In this document: piece by piece, positions 23,001 through 36,542 of the stretch | Position numbering within the stretch: position 1 is the stretch's first letter | Layout of the letters: every line of letters starts with the position of its first letter | Source of the DNA: Marchantia polymorpha subsp. ruderalis | Taxonomy: Eukaryota > Streptophyta > Marchantiopsida > Marchantiales > Marchantiaceae | Direction of reading: 5' to 3' | NCBI GenBank assembly: GCA_037833965.1 | Contig: AP031351.1 | Coordinates: 6,398,501 to 6,462,500 of the forward strand | Length of the DNA stretch: 64,000 nt | The notes under the pieces: model-generated | Told to the model about the DNA's origin: nothing | The model's input: the letters and a program-made list of their open reading frames with translations, nothing else | The model's database searches: none | Position numbers and translations under genes: made by a program

Positions 23001-25233
23001 GCATGACTGGCACTGATTATTGCATTTCGTCATAATCTCCCTTCTTGTGTTCAGCTTCCAAAAGGTTCTTTCGCCACTGTACTTTATTTACTAAATAATA
23101 TTCGAGTCCAGCGAGACACCGGTCAAATAGTTCGTGATTTCGCTAAGATTATGGCGTACGAATTTGGCATGATGTTGATACGTGTGACATCTACGCAGTT
23201 TTTTTGGGACCTAGGAAAGCGAAATCCCGGATGGCAATAATATATGCGGTCGCACACTATTCGGTTCACTCACTTATGGACTCTTGACGATTTTCTACTG
23301 ACTTAGCAAGTACCGTTGCTATCCCCCAGGTCTTACATGTCAGATTCCAATGAGTAGAGGAAAAAGCTGTTTTAGACCGCATTCATATGACAATTTGCAG
23401 ATGATCTAAACCGCGTCCTGATTTCGCATCACGACAAGTTATGATGTGGCATCGACGGTGAGGATGGCGTGGATTCATCGCACGATTCTGATTGACAAAT
23501 TTTGGGTATTTGTGGAATGTTAAAACGCTGCCGGTTTGACCGCACCCTCTTCCATTCCTGCCCTGCCAGAAGTCAACAAAGTAGAACGGGACGGCAAGTT
23601 ATTGGATGGCATTTTCCCAGTACATATCCACCTCCTCGCTTATAATAAGCAGTGTTCTTGGGGCAAAGGCAAATTCAATCTACGCGCTCTGTCCTCCGAC
23701 CTATTCTATACTGATCCATTTATACAATATTACTATCCATTCCCCATGTTGCAACATTCCATGCCCTCCAAATATATGGGTTCAAGGCACCTCTGAACAT
23801 TCCTAAAAATACAGTGGGATAATCTTATAAACAAATATAAAATAATTCGACATACGTAATTTATTATCTTCTAGCGACGGTGAAGAATTTTATTGTGCAG
23901 AGCCACAAGATCTTTTGCGATACATACAACGCTTGCATTTGATATGAACGTGGTGAGTACAACTAACAATTTACTAATTTAAAATTCGATAAATTCAAAT
24001 GAGTTGCTAATGTTTGTTCATTCTTAATCTTAATGTATATGGTGCATGTAACTTCTTCACCCTTTTTGCATTGTCAATTAACTTGACGTTTTACATGAGT
24101 TACCAAATGAGCTCATGTATGAAACCAAAATTTATGTGTAAAAAGTACCCTCATGAACTAGTAGAAGGAGTGTTACATGGATAATTATGATGATGAGCAA
24201 GATACATGAAAACTGATAGTTGATAACCTACATGCATATATTCAACAATGCAGCGACTGTCTAGAGATGAACATGGGAGACTTTGATTTGAAAAGACTGT
24301 AAACTTCACAGTTAGCTTTCAGATGATGGAATCAAAATGCATTTAAGATATATTTTCCAGACCTATGATTACACAAGAAAAAAAATTAAATCGTTGTTTT
24401 GTAAAAAAAGAAGACTATCATGTCATCTTCTCGATCGGAATAACATCATTTTCTGAAAAAAGAAAATCGTCATCTGCAAAGCATCTTAAGAAGAGAAGCA
24501 ATTCAATCTGGTTCTAGTACCCAATTGTCTAACTACATATTTACATGAGTTTTCATCATATATAAATTTAAAACTGATCAACATGTGCTTTTATAAACAC
24601 AATATTTAAATTATTAAGTTATTTTTCATCGACTTTATGCACATAGATCGCACAACTTTTTAAACTTTGAGTTGTTTGTAATAATACTCACAAGAAGTGC
24701 CAAAAAAACGTTAAATTTTTTTTAAAAAAATAGTATGATCACAAATAATCGAATGCTTGCTTACTACCATTGAAATAAAGATAGTTCAACTCCAAAACAC
24801 ATGAAGTTTTGGTACTGTTGTTTTAATTAAAGAATAAATCATGTGAATAATTATTTCAAGGTCATCAAGTTTCAAAGTATGAAAATTTCAACATCTTTAT
24901 TTCTTATTTTTGGAAAATATATTTTCAAAATTTATGCTAATAAAATTTAGATACATACATATACACACAAGTTACTTATATATCTATATAAACACACCCT
25001 AAGTCTAAAAAGTTTGATAAATGTACACAAATGAATGATAATAGTTTTAGCTTCATTCAATTTGTGAAATATATTTAATTAGTAATATTTTTCCTCCTTA
25101 CATTTATTACATTGAATGTAAAGAAGCGAATAAATATTCTATGTCAATATACCACTTAGGTAAAATAATATTTTATGTTTTATATATGACACCTAAATTC
25201 CTAGTATGAATTATATTTAGATTGATACTTTTC

Positions 25234-25234
25234 T

Positions 25235-25277
<43 letters not shown>
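25234..25277. repeat. Compound microsatellite (TG)n(TA)n
   Basis: About seven TG units pass directly into about fifteen TA units. This is a simple sequence repeat with no evidence of function, likely to vary in length between individuals. Confidence 0.95.
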
Positions 25278-25280
<3 letters not shown>

Positions 25281-26188
25281 TATTATTATTCATGTCATTT
25301 CTTGTGAATTGATGATATAAAAAATATTCATATTTTTAATAAAGTCACTCATGATTTATTATTTTCAACTAGCAGAAAAGTAAAAATAAAAATTTTATTT
25401 TATAAACAAACATGTCGTTAACATGTTTGCCGCATGCAATTCACTACAATCTAATTCTATCTACTTTTTGAATAGCATCTACTTCAACTCAACCCGAGTT
25501 AAAATATTTACAGTCAAAATATTTATCACATTCAAATTCTTACTATATTAATACTTAAACATAAATTTTAATAGTTGCTTCAAGAACGACTTTCTTCAAA
25601 AATTAAAATTGATGACAATACAAAATCTGCATGAAGTTTATTAATCTAAGTTTGATAAAAAAATTAAAAAATTACCTAATTGTTATTATATTTTATTTTG
25701 CTGCCAATTTACTTATTATTTTATTTATTAAAAACTAAAAATATTCATTTTTAAGTTTAAATTTATTCAAATGTTAAAAAAACTAATTATATATGTTTTT
25801 CATCTTAATTGTTATTTCTTTACTTCTACATAATTATAATCACCAAAAAAATCACATTCCAAGTAGATGAAAACAGTATCAAGCACGTAGTGATCAAATA
25901 ATTATGACATATATTATATTGTAAAAATAGATGTTACAATTTTTATTCTGTTATCAAAGGATAAAATTCAAAAAAATTATTATTATTATTATAAATTTTT
26001 TAATTTATAAAAATTCCGAATCTCAATTCTATGACTCTCATTCGATTTTATACAATCATGTGTTTTACAATCAGCCACAAAGATTATTCGGTCGTTTTTT
26101 TGTGACTAAGAAAAAGTAATCATTTATAAATAAAATTGCTCTGATCTGCAGAAAAAATTCATAAAATGTTTTATAGAAACGTTAAGGC

Positions 26189-26213
26189 CAACAAATAAGC
26201 AGCTTATTTGTTG
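26189..26213. repeat. Short perfect inverted repeat
   Basis: Two 12-bp arms (caacaaataagc and its reverse complement) are separated by a single base. It is followed by related direct pieces (cacgtttaatttgttg and cacgttaatttgt), which suggests a decayed repetitive element rather than a gene control site. Confidence 0.85.
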
Positions 26214-29200
26214 AGTGTCACGTTTAATTTGTTGCTTTGTTAAAGTCACGTTAATTTGTCACCGAAAGCATTAGACTAAGTTTTTTGCGTTAAAAAAAAT
26301 GAAATGTTTTTGCATAGTGTGATAGCTTCTTTTGTACAAGTTAAATTACGTAAAGTGCATATACTGTCAATCTTTACCACCTTAACTTCATTTTTTAACG
26401 GGAAAAAAATCTTAAAGAATATAATTGTAAGATCAAATAGTAACATTTATTCTTAAACCTACGCTCATAATTTTCAAATGATTTCTGTCCATCTTATGGG
26501 CTACAAAAAATTCATGCTCTTCTATAACAATCAGTAGCCGTTAAAAGTATGTAATCTTGAGGAGCAAGAACACCACAGGTAAGTGGAAAACTTTCCATTA
26601 CTTAGATTAGTGGTGAACGAAGGTGGTGCTGTTATAGCAAGGATGAGAAGCAAGTAACACAGTTCTCACGCAAAATGCTATTTCACAAGTGTTTAGTGTC
26701 CATGGACTCCAGAGAAAATATAAAGTAGTTATACTCTTAGATTCCAGGGATGAGTATGCAGCGCAAATGACTACACCCTGACTGGCCATAATCGGGCCTC
26801 CACATTCGTCTTCTGCATCCATTTGTGTAGAACATATACTCATTTCCAAGTAATTATCTTCAGCAACCATTTAGTTATCTTCAGATGATATAAACTAAAG
26901 GAGAAGGAACTCTAAATGGAGGTTAGTATGGTGTTGACTTCGGTTTGATTGTGTGATGTGACATTTAATGTGTTGTGCTGAGCAAGTGATATTTTGAAGA
27001 AAACATCCGGAGGAGCGATTATTCATCAGGCTTTGTCATATTTATAATCGCATCGGGGTCTACAAGGTGAGCAATCTCTAGTTGGGATATGTTATGAAGT
27101 TAATAGAGATTAACGAAGTAAAATCAAAACAATTTTGAAAACCATAGGCTTTAAGGGTTGGGTTGGCCGGGTATGCGTGTGGACATGGTAAGCTAATGCC
27201 GCTCTGAGTTTCTTGTACGGACAAGTACAATTCAACGGTTTAAATAATTTAAAGTAGTTAAATGGTCCTTTTCGATGTCGATTCAATGCGATTTTATCTT
27301 TGTGTTTCAACTGAAAACTTGCACCTGGTTATTGTTTTCAACCATGAGCATCTAAAGTTCATGCACACTGTCTCAGATGTGAAGTGGTACGTCATCTAAT
27401 TACACATTCATGATATATCAGATTTTAAACCCCATGTTTTTATAATGTATTTATATTTCGATATATATTTGGAATTGAAATTGTTTATCTTATTATTTCT
27501 CAAAATGATGATCAAAGTTATTATTTACACAATTATCTTACGATACTATCATAGAAGTTATTAGTTTTTGAATCAGACACATATAATTCAATATCACGAG
27601 ATTTTTCCTCAATACATATAAATTTAAATGATCATTTTTTTATAATTATATTATTATTGATCATATAATATTGTCATAAATTTGAATAAATATTTTTATG
27701 CTATGATTAATTTTGACACGATAAATTTTCCTCTTGATGATAATTATTTGTATGAATTTTAATTCTTCAAAACACACAAATTATATTTTTGTGTGTATAC
27801 ATATACATACTTTTATCAAAATTGAAGTCTTTAGGTTGAATTATTTTCAAAAGTAGCGTAAGTCATCACACTTAACAGAAATATCGGGTTTTGATATCCA
27901 TTTGAGCATTATTATAACAGTTGGTATCATATTTTCACTTCATGCTGCTTTCAAATATTTGTCAAAATTTGCACTGTTCGGGATGCATATCTGATTATAC
28001 TCCCAAACCGGCAGACAGTTATAAGTTATGTTTGTGAAGAAATGAATTATACTTTTGATACTTAAGTGATCAGCAGTTTTGATGGCTTATACACGCATAT
28101 GAACATATTGCATTAATGAAAAGTTGACTCTTATTGAATTGAACGTAGTTATTTTAATGTGTTGATATGATATTAACGGTATATATATTATATATATATC
28201 ATTTTTATTATATATTAATCAAATGATAGAATATAAGAAACCATACAATGATTACTTTCTCTTCCATAATGAATGTGGCGAACCCACATATATACTGTCA
28301 AAACAACATGAAGTAATGAAGGAAAATTGTACATTATTAATTTACATTTAGTAGATTCATGTGTTTGAAAATTGTGAATCCTAATTGATTCTACACAAGT
28401 ATAAGGTACATTATCTTAACAATGTAAAGTCATAACATATTTCAAGCGAAGCACATTATATAAAATTATTATTTTGCATCATTCACGATACTACATATTA
28501 CTTTATATCTGGCAATCACTTTAAAACAAATTGATTTCAGCAAGATTTATGTTAATTATAATCAGAAATTGTTGAAAAATGATTTTTCTTGTATAGAAAT
28601 AATTTTAATGCACATATGATACAATTTGATTTATTCTTACCATATTTAGTCACCCCAGCAGAAGATATTTTCAAAGTGCCATTCATTCTCGAATATACTC
28701 AATAAGCAATATTTATCAAATCTTTCTTATTTTCCATCTCTATTCTTTGAACAATACATCATCCCTTAATTTTTTTCCCAAAAGTGATGTATACTAAACT
28801 TACACATTTATAATGATATCATATGGTATTCATATTCATATTCATGGTCATATATGTACTATCGATAAATATTTTTTAAGGGTCAACAATTTACATTGAG
28901 AAAATATTCATCATGGCTTCAGTAAAAGCCAACAATTTGATCACCTACACGGTATTGTAATATTTTGGAAAGGTCAGAAATATTAATGACCAATAATATT
29001 CACTTCTCAGAAGGTTAAGTTTTTTTCCCCTGTACATTGTGTTTTCCTACAAAGAAAGGTCTAAACACTTCTAAAATGGCTAATTTAAATCATCCAACAA
29101 ATCTTTAAAATAACTACAAATCAATGAAACTGAAACACAATGAATTATCTAGATGAAAACAAGACTTTGTCTTTCTAGCAGCCTCTTTTTTTTGTTTGCT

Positions 29201-31302
29201 TTCTCATGTTGAAACTAGAGACAACCTGTAGCTGAATATTCCAATACAGAGGTGAACAGGTCAGAAAACACACGGAATCACGACCAACAATGGAGAGAAA
29301 AAGAAAGGAGTGCTTTATTTTGATAGATATTAAAAGTGAAAACTGAAAATTCGTGTTTTGGATTTACTCCTGAATAAAGATAGACGTGCCCTTCTAAAAC
29401 TGTGAATGTTCTATTTATTAAAGAAGAGAGAGGGAGAGCAATATATACAACTGCAGAAAAGTTGCAAATACATTCATCACGGAATATCATGTAGCAGGAT
29501 GCATATGGGCACAGCAACTATCAAATTGATGAGATTCGATCGAGCTTTGCGCGCATTCTCTTGAACGATGGGCCTCCCTTTTAAGAGAGAACATATATTA
29601 AATAAAATAAAATGGGCCTCCCATCTGTAGTTTTCATTCACTTCCCTGGTCATCGAAACATTGATCTTTATGGTTGTCCCAATCATGTCTAAAACTCTCT
29701 CGACTCGCCAGCAAAAGGTGGACCCTTTTTCCACTCCACGTGAGAAGGAGAGTATATCTCATTGGTTTAAATGAAAATGATTCGACCTTTGGACTTCTGT
29801 TTAATGGAGCCATCCAATCATCTCCATACGCAACCGCTCTGCGCGGAGAATAAAATTCCGCTCGGGAATATATTCCAAGAATTCGACAGCGTGAAGTGTC
29901 GAATCCACGAGAGATCCTGGTCTCATAATTTAAGCGGTTTTCGTTTGAGCCCGCAGGCAGTAGGTGGGAATCGATGTACACATAATCCGGGAATCTCGTG
30001 TCACTTGGATCGAAAATCACCAAAATTCCGTTCGGGCATTGCACCCGACCACCACCACCGTTTCATAATTTGATCCACATCCACTGGACACCTTTCTTCT
30101 AGATAGTTTGTTTCCTGACAGGTGGCAAATTCCGAGAACAGAGGTGTGCAAGTCACAGCTTGAGTTGCTGCGTGTTCTTGATTCTGGACGAAACGAAGTG
30201 AAGAAAGTTTTTCGCTGACAAACGGCTCGTTACGAATTCTGATTCCTGTCTAGAGGTATTGACCACTTTTGTAAAGCTTAGGGATGAGTTCTGGGGTTAG
30301 ACTGCAGTATTAAAGGCGGCAGTATGAGGCTCAGAGGAAGATGTACCAGTGCAATTGGAGGCGTAGTCTGCGAGATCAAATCTGGTTATATGCTCCAATA
30401 TCACCATTCGGGAATTTTGAGATTTTTCGACTTTGGCGGCAGTGACAGAGGGATACCGTGTTTTTTGGGCAGAGATAATTATGCTGACGATCTTTGGGCA
30501 CCACTCCGGTGAATCTGTAGGGTCAAAACACAGCACAGCGCTTCGTATGAGATGGCCTCGACGGCAGTAGGCAGTGTCGTGCACACCACGTCAGTGACGT
30601 TTTACTGGTGGATCTCTCAATTTGTGTCGTCATCATTTTATGTAGATTGACCGTGATCTTGGCACATCAAAAGGTGGTCCTCGATTCCCATCTGCTGTGC
30701 CGGCTGAAATACTTCCGTACTTCAAATTTGATAATTAGATACGTCAAAGTTGAGTGCTAAATCTAAAAGTACAGCAATGAACTTGGGAAGAAGTACAGCT
30801 AGGGCTTTCTTGACCATAGAGTCTTCACGTTTCCACGGATTTTGATTGAAATGAATGAAAAGTGGAAAAAGGCAAGGAATGAATTGGCCAAATGGCCAAT
30901 GCAACGACTTGAACAGTTCGACATTCAGAAAGCCGCCATGCCAAGCACCTGCATCGATGGATCAGTCTTGGGGGAATGAAGTCATTCCCTCAAATCATCT
31001 TTATTTCGAACAATTTATGCAGATCTATTGTGACAATCTGCATATGATTAGGCTAAACGTGCTCAACGTTCTCGTGATCGACTACTATCAGAGATGAGTA
31101 GAAAGTATACATTTACATGAAACTGAACGAATCTGTCCAAGTCCTCCAACTAAATATGCAATCGTTTGCGAGAACAAAGAGAACTCTGATTTATCTTCGG
31201 TTCCTGGAGCTTTGGTCCAGTATGCAGAGACAAGACAGGTCTCAATCTTCTGCTTCACTGCGGAGTATGAACTAGTATCTTAGGTGAACACGTACTTCGC
31301 TT

Positions 31303-33693
31303 TTAGCCGCAACACGAGCCACAGGGAAGAGGGGTAGCTGCAAATTTCCGGCCAGCACACGTTTCAGTCAAAAGAGTTGATGGAGTCCTTAGCAAATCTA
31401 ACCACTCAATTTTGAAAGTACGACGAAAAATCTCAGGAGAATCATGATTGACACATGAAAATTGATAAATGTACATGCCTGCGTTTCTACTCTAATATAT
31501 TATTCACAATGTGCGGTCAGTTTTAGTTGCAACAGATACAGATCTATTTGTGTGCTTCCATTCGTGCTGATATTTAGATTTATTGCTGACACTGGGTCTA
31601 GTAATCAAGTTTGAAAATATAATCGAATGCAGAACATGTTCCAGAGTACCTGAAAATAGACGTATATAGAAGCATACAGGGCAGAGTAGACAGTTAGTAA
31701 TTTAACAACTTACTGTGATCAATGCCTCGGACATTGCTCAGACCACTCAGCCCTCGTGGGCCAGAACCACCCCCACCAGGTCTTCCACCTGGACCACCTG
31801 GACCACCGCCACCAAAACCAGGAGGACCACCGCCATTACCAAAACCGGACGGACTTCTCTTTGTGGGCTGCTTCTTCCCATAAGAAGACGCTGCCTCCAT
31901 CTAGGAAGACGAGTAACAGGGGATTAGAGCGAAGTTAGTTCGACTACCTCAAGAATGAAAAATCTCGAAGCCTCAAGCCCGCAAGGGAGTGTAAGAGCTG
32001 TGTCAATGAACTTCTAACTCCATAACACCACTGCCTTGATTGAAAACACTCATACACGTAGCTAAATCCTGTCGAAGAACTGCAAAACGGAATAACACAC
32101 TAAGCACTGAAGACCTTACCGAGAACATGGTCATGATGAAACCCATGACAAGATTAATGATTGCCCAGAAAGTTTCCGATATAAAACTCAATCTCCATGG
32201 TGAGCGCTTACCAGTTACCTCTCCTGCACCCAAAAAGAGATACAGAGACAGTTCAGAGCAGAACAACGTACAGAAAACGGGAGCGATCGCTTGTCACCGA
32301 AGTTTAAAACCAAAAAAAATTAGAACAGTTTTGATCAGAATCAGTACATTCGACATTTTGATCAAAATGGACCACAGGCCTGCATTTTGAAGGATGGAAA
32401 TTTGAATCTGGAAGATGTCAAACATCCACTTGTGCGTTGTGCTTTAAGACTTTATTCACTGACAATCTGAACCATTTGTCTTGTCAAGGAAACGAACACA
32501 AAATTCCTCAAGGGAGTACCAGCACCAGTAAGGAGCCACTAAGTAACAAACTAGCAAAAAAAAGATGTGTAGCGATCAAGCAATTTGTCAGTAAACAACT
32601 GATAGAGAAAGCACAAGTACCTAACGGTATCAACACTTAGATTCGACAGGTGGGCGATTGATGTCACTCAGAGGGCCTGACATCATCTTCAAGGACAAAA
32701 TGGTTTCAAAAAATGTGCATACACTGGGAGTCCCATGTTCACATTAACAACAAGAGAGCAGGCGATAGGAACTCAGAGTGGCTTGTCTTAATATAATATT
32801 TTGAAATAAAAAAGTTAAACCAGTGTGCCTCTTGTTAAAGAAAGGAGGCTCGGCTCTAACGGAGATGCAGCGAACTCTGTATTATCTGCGAAGGTTGCTG
32901 ATTTCGCAAAGTGTTGGAGAAGAGACTGTTGTTAAATTCTGAAGGAATAGGGAAGGTAATTGTCTGGATTATTTGTCTTGCTCGATCAACAAGAAAAGCG
33001 AAATCTTACATCAACCACCGTAATTTACAATTGCAACGAATGAACACGGAGACTGACGAGAAAACTCTGGGAATAGGCACAGTAACTTTCCTTCTTCTCA
33101 TAAAGGATGATATTTGAAACTACCCACAAGTATTGAAATATAGCAGTTTGAATTGAGAGGTTGGGACATAAGACGGTTTTCCAGTCATAGTCAGTGCAGG
33201 CGCTGAACAGAAGCCCTGAGCCAAAAGTGAGGAAAAAGATATGAAATACTTGACTAATCAAGGACCACAAATTTCAAGCAGAGTGCACTGAGAACGAATC
33301 AGTTAGCGCTAATTGAATCGAGAGAAACCAGATACTAAACGATGCTACACTGGACGAAATGCAAGTCTTCGATCATCAAAGTCGGGCGATGTGGTGCACA
33401 AAACGTGCAGAGGACCTGGATCCCAAAGCTATGGGTAACAGACCATGAAAAAGATGACCAAAATTTCCGGAAACTTGTTCTATTCCAAATTGGCCATCAT
33501 CGACCACACGCAAGGATCCAGAGAGGCAATCCGGATGAAAATTAAGCGAGAAGAAGATCCAATTTCGATCCCACGTCCCTGCCTGTAACTAAAACATCTC
33601 AAGACGACGAAACCTCCACTGACTGATTTCATTTCCGACCTAATCGATGCATTCCTTCCGAGCAGTAGACGTACCTGCTGAGATGTACTCCAT
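31303..33693 (-). CDS. SELK: Selenoprotein K-like ER membrane protein, Cys form, complete, 4 exons
   Basis: SelK is a small single-pass ER membrane protein linked to ER-associated degradation and ER stress in animals; plant homologues carry Cys instead of selenocysteine. Four minus-strand exons fit in phase: 33693-33675, 32223-32120, 31900-31714 and 31337-31303 (19+104+187+35 nt), giving 114 residues. Exon 1 encodes only MEYISA plus one base. Exon 2 has GKRSPWRLSFISETFWAII and the membrane helix. Exon 3 is Gly/Pro-rich and ends NVRGIDH, the family's conserved block. Exon 4 supplies TTPLPCGSCCG and TAA. The SPWRLS motif, the single helix near residues 22-41, the Gly/Pro-rich cytosolic tail and the Cys cluster together define the family. 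All introns are GT-AG; the first is about 1.45 kb. No UGA codon is needed. The two very short end exons are the least certain parts, but both are phase-exact and give expected family sequence. Confidence 0.9.
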
Positions 33694-34400
33694 GTGCCGC
33701 AAAACCTCCACAATGCGATCAAATCCTTCCACAAAAGTTCTTGCTTTACAGAAGAGGACCAGCGGGGCTGAGAGTTGCTTGTGTCATCGATGATTGAGAC
33801 GGCGAGGCCGGCGCCTTGTCCTTTACGCGGCACGCTGTTTCCGAAGGCTCTGGATTCTAAAGACGGCCACTAAGTCAATCACTTCTAGAAGGATGGCCTT
33901 GAGATCTGGCAATCTTTGAAGAAGAGCGGAGCGCAATTTTGAAAATTACCATAGGCACCAAGAATTGGGAAGTGCTCGGAAAATACCGACTAACTGCAAA
34001 AATCAGTCCTGTCCCTACAAACATAAAGAAATGTAACAAAAAGGATAGTAAGACCTTGTCAGGTCCTGTGAACATGAAAAAAATTAGTGGATTAATTCGT
34101 GGCTTTCGCAAATGTTCTTGTATTGTTGGTAAACCCATTTGTTTCATCCACTTGGTCCGCTTCAATGGAATAATACTATGTTATGTGCGTGTTACATAAC
34201 ATATGCTTTTCACATATTACAAGTAAATCAAGATACTCTAAAATTCGATTTTTATTTTTTTACTCATTGCATTCTTTTTCGAATTCTACAAAACGGATGT
34301 TTCGCAGATTTTAAGTTGAGTACAATTATTTTTACCTCTTATTTTTAGAAAGGGTTGAACTTGAATAATCCAGTGGGCTGTTAATACAGGAGATTTAGTA
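33694..34400. other. Upstream region of the SelK-like gene
   Basis: The first 150-200 bases upstream of the SelK start are GC-richer and are probably 5' UTR and promoter. A minus-strand open frame at 33875-34165 contains a hydrophobic stretch (LLSFLLHFFMFVGTGLIF) but is not recognised and has no supported splice partner. Confidence 0.35.
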
Positions 34401-34401
34401 A

Positions 34402-34761
34402 ATGCTCCAATTGGGAGTTTCTTCCAAAAATTACTTGAATAATCAGCTATTGCCATTGCAAACCCTTCATCATTTCATTTACAGAGACTATATACCTCAT
34501 TATTATATAGTGCAAGTGAGAATTCTTCACTTGCAAAGAGATGTCAACTACGTTGTGGATCTCGTAAAATTTGAATGTAAAGGTTTAATATCCAAAATTC
34601 AAACTTTTATAAATAATAAGCAAAGTTTATATGAAATATATTATCCAGAATTCAATCGTTTTATGTGCTTTAATAAAATGAAAAATCAAGAGATTCCACA
34701 AAAAAATTGGTCTAAATTCTATTTGAATAACAATGCCGTAAACTCATTTTACTTGGCTTGA
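34402..34761 (+). CDS. Unrecognised 119-codon open frame in AT-rich DNA
   Basis: An uninterrupted ATG-to-stop frame of 119 codons in AT-rich DNA, which is longer than most chance frames nearby. It is rich in Asn, Tyr, Phe, Ile and Leu, as expected from the composition. No domain, signal peptide or family motif is recognised. It contains a near-palindrome (tgcaagtgag/aattcttcacttgca, about 34511-34536), and its stop codon lies within a strong hairpin. It may be a relic of AT-rich organellar or transposon DNA, or chance. Confidence 0.2.
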   Translation: MLQLGVSSKNYLNNQLLPLQTLHHFIYRDYIPHYYIVQVRILHLQRDVNYVVDLVKFECKGLISKIQTFINNKQSLYEIYYPEFNRFMCFNKMKNQEIPQKNWSKFYLNNNAVNSFYLA

Positions 34762-34816
34762 AGTCATTTTCTTAGGCACTTTACATAAAGTAAAGTGCCT
34801 AAGAAAACTTCAAGCC
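34755..34816. repeat. Strong hairpin with 27-bp paired arms
   Basis: Left arm ggcttgaag (34755-34763) and ttttcttaggcactttac (34767-34784) pair perfectly with 34790-34816. There is a 3-nt bulge (tca) and a 5-nt loop (ataaa). It overlaps the stop codon of the open frame at 34402-34761. It could be a foldback element remnant or a terminator-like stem from transferred organellar DNA; the origin is not established. Confidence 0.9.
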
Positions 34817-36492
34817 GATTTGAATAATATCATGTCACATTAAACACGTTTTTTTTTCATATGTTTATATTATGATTGAATTTGCATTGAATGTTTTCTT
34901 TCCAATAATTTTATTTTAGTAAAATGAGTTAAAATACTTTATAAATAAAAAATGGATTTTTCCTTCTTCTCCATATTTTTTACATGCATTATTTTTTCTA
35001 AAGTTTATGTTTAACTATCAAATTAAAATTTTTGTGAATATCTGATTAAAAAAATTTCATCAATTATTTACGTGTATGTTCATATGTAAATGATATTATA
35101 CATGATATATATTTATAAATTATTTTTATGTATTTTTTTAATTTAATATGTACACATTTGATAAAACCTTATTTTAAAAAAAATTTTGAATCACAAGAGT
35201 AAGGAATTTAGTCAGATGAAAAAAAATGTGACATTCAATTTTCAAGTAACAAAAGTTGTTCAATCTATTCCATGCATTGTTGTGTAAGCAATTAAATTTA
35301 CTTAATTCTAAGAGAGATATGAAGGTTGAAGTCTTGCAAGGAAAACTCTTCTTAAAATTAAAATTAAAATTAAATTTCTATTCCTTTTAAAATAAAACTC
35401 GTTAATTATTTTATATTTATATTCATAAATGAATTAAATTTTAAAATGGACTTTATGAAATTATGAGAAATAAAAATATTAATTTATGTAACAGTTTTTT
35501 TTTCTTTTTAAGTTAAATTTTTATTCTAAAAATAACTATACAAGATTGCAATAACTTGGAATAAAATTTTAGAATTATTTCTGCTTAAAAAATTATTTGT
35601 AATATTATAATATTACTTTTTTTTATTTACAAAAAAAATTATTTGGAAGGTGTTTTTCTTACAATGTATTCAAATATTGAAAAGGAAAGTTTTGATAAAC
35701 TTAAAAAATTCAAGTAAAATTTCATCAAATTCAAAATTTTTGTAGTCTCTATGTCATTTTCTAATTCTTAGAATAATATTTATTAGCAATTTATATTATT
35801 TCTTATCGTACAAAATAAATCATGCTAATGATTTTTGGTTCATATATTCATGAAAAAAAAGAGTTTAAGGAATTCAAGTAAAAAGAGTTTTATTAATATT
35901 TTTTTAAAATTTTTGTAAATAAGACATTCATATCATAGAAAAACATGACAAGAATATTCTTTATTCATAATAATGAATGTTTATGAATTTTTTTTAATAT
36001 TTTAAAATCAGTAAAAAAACAGTAATTTTGGAAAGAAATCATTTAAAGAATTTAAATTAATTTTCCTTAAAATTTACTGTAACTTCACTATACACCCAGT
36101 AATTTTGATAAATTTCAGAAATTTTAAAATTCTATTAGGTCTTTGTAAACAAAAGATATTTCAAATAGTTACAATACCAAACAAAAAATTACTAACTTGA
36201 GAAAATATTGCAAATAAATAAGTGATTTCTAATGATGAATATATTGAAATTATCTAAGAAACAAAATTTAGTTATTTATTTAAGAAAAGTGTAGTTTTAT
36301 TACTTTAATATCAAATTAATATAATTGAAACTATTTTTTAAAACTGATAAAATGAAAGAAATTCACGAATTTGGGACAAAATTATTGAAAACATAATTTT
36401 TTACTATATATATAGTGAAAGATCTACATACTTTTTATAATATATTTTTGAAAATTTGGAAATTGGATATTTATCTAAATACTTACATACTA

Positions 36493-36542
<50 letters not shown>

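Larger units (their letters stand above)
23000..31302. other. Long mostly AT-rich intergenic stretch
   Basis: More than 8 kb without a supportable gene. Positions 23800-29500 are strongly AT-rich. Positions 29500-31300 are more balanced and carry short open frames (for example 136 codons on the minus strand at 29634-30044) with no recognised motif. The right end should include the 3' UTR of the SelK-like gene. Small structural features are listed separately. Confidence 0.5.
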
